NCBI GenBank assembly: GCA_947628105.1
Contig: CANQYN010000033.1
Coordinates: 1 to 10,187 of the forward strand
Reading direction: 5' to 3'
Source of the DNA: an uncultured Bacilli bacterium
Lineage (GTDB): Bacteria; Bacillota_I; Bacilli_A; RF39; UBA660
DNA length: 10,187 nt
The position numbers were made by a program, and so were the translations under genes. Each line of letters opens with the position of its first letter. The stretch's first letter is position 1. Below, piece after piece: positions 5,367 to 10,187 of the stretch. The notes beneath the pieces were generated by a model. That model made no database searches and was not told the DNA's origin. It saw nothing but the letters and a program-made list of their open reading frames with translations.

Positions 5367-7565
5367 ATGAAGAAATTTTTATATAGTATTTTATTTTTTT
5401 GTTCTATTTTCTTTTTGACAGCTCCTGTGGATGCTGCAGAAAGAAAAATTATTCGAACATATCATGATGAATATGGGGAAGAAGTTTTAACAATTTATGA
5501 AGAAAATGGATCTTTATATTGGGATGGGAATCAAAGTATTGGATTATATACTATTGAAGGAGATACCTATTATTTAAGCTATAATAATCGTGTTCAAACG
5601 GGATTTATTACGATTAATAAAAAAATTTATTATTTTGATCATACGGGACAGCAACAAGTAGGATTAGTTTCATATAAATCGGATTATTACTTTTTGGGAA
5701 ATGGGAAATTATTAAAAAATAGTTGGAAAACGATAAATAAAAAGAAATATTATTTCGGATCTGATGGAAAAGCTTATAAATATTTTAAAACGATTAAAAA
5801 ATATGGATATTATTTTAATAAATATGGGCAAATGGCAACTGGATGGACAAAGTTAAGTAGTGGAACATATTATTTTGGATCAAATGGAGTAAAACGAAAA
5901 GGTTGGCAAAAAATAGGAAATAAAAAATATTACTTTAACTCTAAAGGAGTTATGCAAAAAGGGATAAAAAAAATCAATAAAAAAGAATATATTTTTTCTT
6001 CAGATGGTGTAATGCAACTAGGATTAACAAAGTATAATAATCAATATTATTATGTTACTGATGGAAAAATATATAAAAATAAATGGAAGACAATTAAAGG
6101 GAATAAATATTATTTTGGGTCTAATGGGATGGCCTATAAATATTTCCGTACAGTAAAGGGAAAAGGTTATTATTTCGGATCTGAAGGAAAAATGCGTACT
6201 TTTTGGAGAAGAATTAATGGAAAAATTTATTATTTTGGATCGAATGGAGTAAAGAGAATCGGCTGGCAAAAAATAGGAAATAAAAAATATTACTTTAATT
6301 CTGCAGGAATTCAACAATATGGAATAAAAACAATTAAGGGGAAGAAATATTATTTTGATAGTAAGGGAATTAATAAAACAGGATTTATTAAATATAAAAA
6401 TGAATATTATTACTTTTTGAAATCAAATGTTGCAAGAAGCACATGGAAGACTATCAAAGGACAAAAATATTATTTTGGTGCAGACGGGAAAGCTCTTAAA
6501 TACTTTCATACTATCAAAGGAAAAGGCTATTATTTTGGTGCAGATGGAAAAATGCAAAAAAAATGGCAAAAAATTAAAGGAAAAGTTTATTATTTTGGAA
6601 CAAATGGAATAAAGAGAATCGGCTGGCAAAAAATAGGAGGATATGTTTATTACTTTGATAAAAAAGGTGTTATGAGTCAAGAATTTAAGACAATTTCATC
6701 TCATCGTTATTATTTTGGATCAAATGGACATATGAGAATTGGCTGGCAGACAATTAATAAAGACAAATATTATTTTAATAGTAAAGGATGGGCTGCTATC
6801 GGTTCACAAAAAATTAAAGGAACTACTTATTATTTTAATAAATATGGAATATTAAAAGATGGATTTAAATTAATTAACGGAAATTTATATTATTATGATT
6901 CTAACAATAAAAAAGCAACTGGTTGGCGTTGGATTCAAGGGAAAAAGCATTTCTTTAATTCTGATGGTGTTTTATTAAAAGAAAATGCCAAAAAAGTAAT
7001 TGATGTTTCTGCGTGGCAAGGAATAATCGATTGGGATACTGTTAAGAAAAGTGCAGATATCGATGCTGTAATACTTCGTATAGGATTTACAGGAACGGAA
7101 TCAAAAACAAAAAATGTAGATAAGTATTTTGAACGCAATATAAAAGAATTACAACGATTAAAAATTCCTTTTGGAGTATATTATTATGGATATGCTAAAA
7201 CAAAAGCAGAAGCATTACAAGAAGCTAAATTAGTAGTAAGTACACTAAAAAAATATAAAGCAAAATTAAGTTATCCTGTATTTTATGATGCAGAAGAAGC
7301 TTCTATTAAAAAAGAAGGATATAAAATTGCTATTCCTGCTTTTAATGAATATGTAAAAAAATCAGGGTATAAAGTAGGAGTATATGGGAATTTATCAGCC
7401 TTAACTTCTAGTTACTTAAATAGTAAAGAAGTAAAACGTTATCCTATTTGGGTAGCACATTGGGCTAAGAAATGTGCTTATAAAGAACCATATATTGGTT
7501 GGCAATATACAAGCGATGGAAAAGTTCCAGGAATTGAAGGACGAGTAGATATGAATATGTGGTAA
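5367..7565 (+). CDS. Secreted repeat-rich GH25 lysozyme (LytC-like N-acetylmuramidase)
   Basis: A 732-residue exported peptidoglycan hydrolase. It opens with a signal peptide: lysines, a hydrophobic core, and an APVDAA cleavage region near residues 19-24. A linker to about residue 58 is followed by 24 consecutive 20-residue repeats (59-538) of the cell-wall/choline-binding type, with motif GW-x-x-I-x-G-K-x-YYF-x-S-x-G. A C-terminal GH25 domain (about 543-732) follows. Family catalytic features are present: the first Asp in VIDVSAWQG (Asp546), the DxE pair in FYDAEE (Asp641, Glu643) and a terminal GRVDMN. GH25 enzymes cleave the MurNAc-GlcNAc beta-1,4 bond. Binding repeats in front of a C-terminal GH25 domain match the layout of pneumococcal LytC, though here the repeats are more numerous and lysine-rich. 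Whether the ligand is choline, another teichoic-acid group or a glycan cannot be told. It appears to be a single-gene unit, terminators lying on both sides. It could act in cell separation, wall turnover or killing of neighbours. No phage genes are nearby. Confidence 0.93.
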   Translation: MKKFLYSILFFCSIFFLTAPVDAAERKIIRTYHDEYGEEVLTIYEENGSLYWDGNQSIGLYTIEGDTYYLSYNNRVQTGFITINKKIYYFDHTGQQQVGLVSYKSDYYFLGNGKLLKNSWKTINKKKYYFGSDGKAYKYFKTIKKYGYYFNKYGQMATGWTKLSSGTYYFGSNGVKRKGWQKIGNKKYYFNSKGVMQKGIKKINKKEYIFSSDGVMQLGLTKYNNQYYYVTDGKIYKNKWKTIKGNKYYFGSNGMAYKYFRTVKGKGYYFGSEGKMRTFWRRINGKIYYFGSNGVKRIGWQKIGNKKYYFNSAGIQQYGIKTIKGKKYYFDSKGINKTGFIKYKNEYYYFLKSNVARSTWKTIKGQKYYFGADGKALKYFHTIKGKGYYFGADGKMQKKWQKIKGKVYYFGTNGIKRIGWQKIGGYVYYFDKKGVMSQEFKTISSHRYYFGSNGHMRIGWQTINKDKYYFNSKGWAAIGSQKIKGTTYYFNKYGILKDGFKLINGNLYYYDSNNKKATGWRWIQGKKHFFNSDGVLLKENAKKVIDVSAWQGIIDWDTVKKSADIDAVILRIGFTGTESKTKNVDKYFERNIKELQRLKIPFGVYYYGYAKTKAEALQEAKLVVSTLKKYKAKLSYPVFYDAEEASIKKEGYKIAIPAFNEYVKKSGYKVGVYGNLSALTSSYLNSKEVKRYPIWVAHWAKKCAYKEPYIGWQYTSDGKVPGIEGRVDMNMW
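5541..6980 (+). repeat. 24 in-frame 60-bp repeats encoding 20-aa wall-binding-type units
   Basis: The 1440 bases divide into exactly 24 units of 60 bases with no insertion or deletion. Most encode an aromatic near position 2 (W or F), a hydrophobic residue at 5, K/G at 7-9, YYF at 10-12 and G near 16. The layout resembles choline-binding repeats and the short repeats of clostridial toxin CROP domains (GKKYYFN). Lysine enrichment makes the domain strongly basic, which would suit binding of anionic wall polymers; that is inference. Confidence 0.93.
5661..6740 (+). repeat. Three 360-bp higher-order repeats (six units each) within the lysozyme gene
   Basis: Units 3-20 fall into three 120-residue blocks at 5661-6020, 6021-6380 and 6381-6740. 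Each block starts with a unit whose loop is different (GLVSYKSDYY, GLTKYNNQYYY, GFIKYKNEYYY). Then come a WKTI unit, a YF(K/R/H)T unit, a unit ending KR(K/I), a GWQKIG unit and a G/E-(I/F)-K unit. Identity persists in DNA: 5904-5938 equals 6264-6298 (35 bases), and 6250-6278 equals 6610-6638 (29 bases), each pair exactly 360 apart. This indicates duplication of a six-unit block rather than single units. The last four units (6741-6980) do not continue the pattern clearly. Confidence 0.88.
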
Positions 7566-7566
7566 T

Positions 7567-7596
7567 AAAAAAAGGTATTTGATAATACCTTTTTAA
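7567..7596. terminator. Bidirectional terminator between the lysozyme gene and proS
   Basis: An 11-bp stem pairs AAAAAGGTATT (7569-7579) with AATACCTTTTT (7584-7594) around the loop TGAT. The T-rich arm serves the + strand. The A-run at 7567-7573 becomes a T-run for transcripts on the - strand. It follows the lysozyme TAA at 7563-7565. The proS stop codon (7593-7595 on the - strand) lies inside the hairpin, so one element ends both convergent units. Confidence 0.85.
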
Positions 7597-9035
7597 TATG
7601 ATTTTCCAAAATATACCATATGTTTTGCTTTTTTTCCACAGAAGATACAATGATCAGATAGATGTTCTTCTTCAAATGGAATACATCTACTAGATGCTCC
7701 TCCTGTTGCATATTTAATTTCTCCTTCGCATTCTTTATCTCCACACCACATTGCTTTGATAAAACCACGTTTTTCTTTAAACTTCTTTACCATTTCATCC
7801 ATTGTAACAGCGGTATCGATATGAGAATCTAAAAATTCTTTTGCTCGATTATACATATCTTTTTGAATAGTTTCTAGTATTTTAGGTAATTCAGTTTCGA
7901 TATCTTTCATAGCTACTTTTATTTTTTCTCTTGTATCTCGTCTTACGACAACTACTTCTTTATTTTCAATTTCTTTAGGACCTATTTCAATACGAGTAGG
8001 AATTCCTAAGACTTCTTGTTCGCTAAACTTCCATCCTGGTGTCTTATCACTAAAATCAGCTTTTGCACGAATTCCTTTTTCCTTTAAAGTAGCTAATAAT
8101 TTTTCAGCTTCTTTAATAACTTCATTTTTATGAGAAGCGATTGGAATAATCATTGTTTGCGTTGGAGCAATTCGAGGAGGTAATACAAGCCCACTATCAT
8201 CACCATGAACCATGATAATAGCTCCGATAACTCTAGTAGATAGTCCCCATGATGTTTGATTTACATATTCCAATTCATTGTTTTTATTTAAAAATTTTAC
8301 ATCAAATGCTTTAGCAAAACCGTCTCCAAAAAAATGACTTGTACCAGATTGTAATGCTTTTCCATCGTGCATCATTGCTTCAATAGTATAGGTAGCTTCT
8401 GCTCCAGCAAATTTTTCGCTTTCCGTTTTTCTTCCACAAATTAGTGGAATAGCTAAAGCTTCTGTAACACAATCATAATATACTTTTAACATCATTTGTG
8501 TTCTTTCTTCAGCTTCTTTTGCAGTCGCATGGATGGTATGTCCTTCTTGCCATAAAAATTCTCTCGAACGAAGGAAAGGTCTTGTTGTTTTTTCCCAACG
8601 TAATACGGAATTCCATTGATTATATAATTTTGGTAAATCTCGATATGATTTAACATCTTTTTGCCAGTGATCACAAAATAATACTTCTGATGTAGGACGA
8701 ACACAAAGTCTTTCTTCTAAGCGTTCTAATCCTCCATGAGTAACCCATGCAACTTCAGGAGCAAATCCTTCTACATGGTCAGATTCTTTTTCTAATAAGC
8801 TTTCAGGGATAAGAAGAGGAAGAGAAACGTTTTCTACTCCTGTCTCTTTAAATCTTCTGTCTAAATCAGCTTGAATATTTTCCCAAATAGCATATCCATT
8901 TGGCATATATATTAAACAACCCTTTACAGCAGAATAGTCGCAAAGTCTTGCCTCACGAACAACATCTGTATACCATTGGGCAAAATTTTCATCTCGCGAT
9001 GTAATATCTTTTACATATTTTTTTTCTTTTGACAT
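7593..9035 (-). CDS. proS: Prolyl-tRNA synthetase, type 3 (archaeal/eukaryotic-like)
   Basis: A 480-residue class II synthetase that charges tRNA-Pro with proline using ATP. The TxE proline-recognition motif is RPTSE (Thr115, Glu117). Motif 2 runs from about Arg152 to His169 (RPFLRSREFLWQEGHTIH), and motif 3 is GDDSGLVLPPRIAP. An anticodon-binding domain (about 300-400) follows. The C-terminal domain has Cys431, Cys436, Cys463 and Cys466, matching the zinc ligands of Thermus thermophilus ProRS, and the protein ends in a Tyr as is usual for this type. There is no INS editing domain between motifs 2 and 3 and the length fits type 3, not the roughly 570-residue bacterial type. A strong ribosome binding site, AGAAGGAGA, precedes the ATG. 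It is the last gene of a - strand operon, 32 bases after the deacylase gene, with no promoter or T-box leader in the gap. Confidence 0.96.
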   Translation of the reverse strand: MSKEKKYVKDITSRDENFAQWYTDVVREARLCDYSAVKGCLIYMPNGYAIWENIQADLDRRFKETGVENVSLPLLIPESLLEKESDHVEGFAPEVAWVTHGGLERLEERLCVRPTSEVLFCDHWQKDVKSYRDLPKLYNQWNSVLRWEKTTRPFLRSREFLWQEGHTIHATAKEAEERTQMMLKVYYDCVTEALAIPLICGRKTESEKFAGAEATYTIEAMMHDGKALQSGTSHFFGDGFAKAFDVKFLNKNNELEYVNQTSWGLSTRVIGAIIMVHGDDSGLVLPPRIAPTQTMIIPIASHKNEVIKEAEKLLATLKEKGIRAKADFSDKTPGWKFSEQEVLGIPTRIEIGPKEIENKEVVVVRRDTREKIKVAMKDIETELPKILETIQKDMYNRAKEFLDSHIDTAVTMDEMVKKFKEKRGFIKAMWCGDKECEGEIKYATGGASSRCIPFEEEHLSDHCIFCGKKAKHMVYFGKSY

Positions 9036-9042
9036 AATTATT

Positions 9043-9048
9043 CTCCTT
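9043..9048 (-). promoter_or_regulatory. Ribosome binding site of proS
   Basis: On the - strand AAGGAG (within AGAAGGAGA) lies 7 bases before the proS ATG. The 32-base gap to the upstream gene is AT-rich and shows no -10/-35 pair or hairpin, so proS depends on the operon transcript. Confidence 0.8.
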
Positions 9049-9067
9049 CTTTATTAAATATATTTTA

Positions 9068-9547
9068 TTATAGTCGTACAAAGACTACATCGTTTCCGTG
9101 GTCTTCAATAATTTTTTTGACATCTTTAAAATTTAAATAGATAGTAGCCTTATTAGTATTTGGATGAAATCCAACTTTAGTTTGATTTTGAACATCTTTA
9201 TCAAAAATAAATATAACAGATTTGCTATCATCATTAATTACACCAAATGGAGAAACATATCCATTTTCTAATTTTAAATATTTATATAGTCTTTCTGCAG
9301 AACCAAAACTAAGGCGAGTACTTCCAATTTTTTTAGCGAGCTCATCCATTTTCACTGGTTTTTCATGATGACAAGAAAATACAAAATTCATCTTGCCATT
9401 AGCATTTCTTAAAAATAAATTTTTACAAACATATCCTTTATCTAATAGTCCTAGTTTTTTCATATCTTCGATGGTATGTACTTCTTCGTGTTCTACTAAT
9501 TCGTATTTTATATTTTTTTGATTTAGTAAATCTAATACTTCTTTCAT
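9068..9547 (-). CDS. YbaK/ProX-type aminoacyl-tRNA deacylase (probable Ala-tRNA-Pro trans-editing enzyme)
   Basis: A 159-residue stand-alone member of the bacterial ProRS INS/YbaK editing superfamily. These enzymes hydrolyse wrongly charged tRNA (Ala-tRNA-Pro for ProXp-ala/PrdX, Cys-tRNA-Pro for YbaK). The features best match ProXp-ala/PrdX: KNLFLRN with Lys42-Asn43, the SPFGVIND stretch (99-106) and GFHPNTNKAT with His128. Those residues correspond to the Lys/Asn/His active-site set described for ProXp-ala (residue mapping from memory). Length is typical. The gene sits 9 bases after the HD gene and 32 bases before proS on the same strand. Its ribosome binding site AGGAGG overlaps the HD stop codon. 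Being beside a synthetase without an editing domain strongly supports a proofreading role. The exact amino acid cleared (Ala or Cys) is inferred from motifs only. Confidence 0.9.
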   Translation of the reverse strand: MKEVLDLLNQKNIKYELVEHEEVHTIEDMKKLGLLDKGYVCKNLFLRNANGKMNFVFSCHHEKPVKMDELAKKIGSTRLSFGSAERLYKYLKLENGYVSPFGVINDDSKSVIFIFDKDVQNQTKVGFHPNTNKATIYLNFKDVKKIIEDHGNDVVFVRL

Positions 9548-9552
9548 AGTAA

Positions 9553-9558
9553 CCTCCT
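9553..9558 (-). promoter_or_regulatory. Ribosome binding site of the deacylase gene, overlapping the HD gene stop
   Basis: AGGAGG on the - strand (9553-9558) overlaps the TAG stop of the HD-domain gene (9557-9559) and lies 5 bases before the deacylase ATG. The overlap indicates a compact operon with possible translational coupling. Confidence 0.85.
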
Positions 9559-10120
9559 ATAACCCTAATTTTTCATCAATTTCACTCATCGCTTCTAACG
9601 ATAATTTAGCAAAATCTTCTAGGTCAATCCCTGTTCTTTCAATCGCTAGCATATACGGTCGTGAGGCTCCAGATGCATATCGTGTCTCTTTAAACCTTTT
9701 TAAAACAGAAGATACTTTAACGCTTTTCACTTTGTGATCAGGATATCCTTTTGCTATGGCAGCAATAAAACCACTCATGGGATCAGCGGCTAAACAAGCA
9801 TATTCAATATTTGTTTTTGCCTTATAACCACATTTTGGATTATGAGCTAAAATTGCGTGATATAAAATATCATTTCCAAAGTTTTCTTTTTTCAATATTT
9901 CAACAGAAGTAGGGCCATGAACACTCATATCTTCTTTCCAATTACAAGATTCTTCATCCAAATCATGTAAAAGACCTGCAATTTTCCAAAGCTCTATATT
10001 TTCCGGGTCTAGACGTTCCGCTAATTTTTTCATAATTGCTTCTACCGCTAAGGAATGTCTAATATAAAAGGGCTCCTTTATATATTTATTTAATATTTGA
10101 AAAGCTTTTTCTCTATCCAT
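9557..10120 (-). CDS. HD-domain metal-dependent phosphohydrolase (HDIG-type)
   Basis: A 187-residue protein of the HD superfamily, which hydrolyses phosphate esters or phosphodiesters with bound divalent metals. The ligand set is visible: His22 (IRHSLAVEA), His52-Asp53 (GLLHDLDEE) and Asp113 (CLAADPMSGF); His93 in ILAHN is a further candidate. The C-terminal half, with SSVLKRFKETRYASG and a final acidic helix, matches the common but biochemically uncharacterised family annotated as HDIG domain-containing protein in Clostridia and Bacilli. Its substrate is unknown. The start is the ATG at 10118-10120. The frame extends three codons to a GTG at 10127-10129, but that GTG is part of the ribosome binding site AAGGTGAT. 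It is the first gene of the deacylase/proS operon; a link to translation quality control is suggested only by position. Confidence 0.88.
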   Translation of the reverse strand: MDREKAFQILNKYIKEPFYIRHSLAVEAIMKKLAERLDPENIELWKIAGLLHDLDEESCNWKEDMSVHGPTSVEILKKENFGNDILYHAILAHNPKCGYKAKTNIEYACLAADPMSGFIAAIAKGYPDHKVKSVKVSSVLKRFKETRYASGASRPYMLAIERTGIDLEDFAKLSLEAMSEIDEKLGL

Positions 10121-10124
10121 ATAA

Positions 10125-10132
10125 ATCACCTT
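10125..10132 (-). promoter_or_regulatory. Ribosome binding site that fixes the HD gene start
   Basis: AAGGTGAT on the - strand lies four bases before the ATG at 10118-10120. The possible upstream GTG start (10127-10129) is inside this site and has no site of its own, so the ATG is preferred. The same AGGTGAT form is used for ldh and the lysozyme gene. Confidence 0.8.
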
Positions 10133-10144
10133 GTCAATGTTAAT

Positions 10145-10174
10145 AGTTTATCATATTATATAGGGGTAAGTCAA
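10145..10174 (-). promoter_or_regulatory. Probable promoter of the HD-deacylase-proS operon
   Basis: On the - strand a good -35 box, TTGACT (10169-10174), is followed after 18 bases by TAAACT (10145-10150). A perfect TATAAT (10155-10160) also lies here, but it is only 8 bases from TTGACT and would need the weak TTTCAG 17 bases upstream of it. Either choice gives a leader of about 18-28 bases. That is too short for a T-box, so this synthetase operon is not T-box controlled from this promoter. Confidence 0.6.
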
Positions 10175-10187
10175 AAGCTGAAAGAAG

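Noticed and set aside
6024..6680. Open frames on the - strand inside the lysozyme repeats (6024-6317 and 6423-6680)
   Set aside because: They mirror the 60-base repeat on the opposite strand, give low-complexity repeated peptides, and lack ribosome binding sites; they are shadows of the repeat-coding sequence.
5541..6980. CRISPR-like array because of regular 60-base spacing
   Set aside because: The repeats are in-frame coding sequence with protein-level conservation and no unique spacers between identical repeats.
7465..7768. Short - strand frames overlapping the end of the lysozyme gene and the end of proS
   Set aside because: They overlap well-supported genes in other frames, cross the terminator hairpin and have no recognisable motif.
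10121..10129. GTG at 10127-10129 as start of the HD gene
   Set aside because: The GTG is part of the AAGGTGAT ribosome binding site for the ATG at 10118-10120.

Overview
The window is very AT-rich (roughly 30% GC by eye) and reads like a low-GC Bacillota genome. Protein-coding genes use the standard bacterial code: every tryptophan I checked is TGG, and all nine stops are TAA or TAG. tRNA genes encode their CCA ends. Ribosome binding sites are of the AGGAGG and AGGTGAT type. Gene content (RNase R, NAD-dependent L-lactate dehydrogenase, a CmpB-type membrane protein, a wall-repeat GH25 lysozyme, a type-3 prolyl-tRNA synthetase) fits a fermentative, Gram-positive-related Bacilli or Clostridia relative, possibly an uncultured gut lineage. 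I cannot name a species.

Layout. Positions 1-402 hold the end of a tRNA cluster on the + strand: initiator Met (cut by the window edge), Asp, Phe, Arg and Pro, followed by an intrinsic terminator near 407-440. From 512 to 5246 a + strand block follows: RNase R; an unrecognised 186-aa protein placed one base after it; an unrecognised 104-aa protein; L-lactate dehydrogenase; and a CmpB-family membrane protein placed one base after ldh. This block ends at a hairpin terminator at 5245-5267.

Next, on the + strand, is a secreted LytC-like lysozyme (5367-7565). It has a signal peptide, 24 exact 20-residue wall-binding-type repeats and a C-terminal GH25 catalytic domain. Its upstream region carries a 16-bp palindrome and a 14-bp tandem repeat containing -10-like TATGAT boxes. 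A hairpin usable in both directions (7567-7596) separates it from a convergent - strand operon.

That operon is read from 10120 down to 7593: an HD-domain phosphohydrolase, a free-standing YbaK/ProX-type aminoacyl-tRNA deacylase, and a type-3 (archaeal/eukaryotic-type) prolyl-tRNA synthetase. The pairing makes sense. This synthetase form lacks the INS editing domain of bacterial-type ProRS, and the small deacylase can hydrolyse mischarged tRNA-Pro in trans. The window also contains a tRNA-Pro(UGG) gene.

Most of the window is ordinary housekeeping sequence. The parts most worth a second look are the nested repeat architecture of the lysozyme and its repeat-bearing promoter region, the synthetase/deacylase pair, and the two unrecognised small genes between rnr and ldh.
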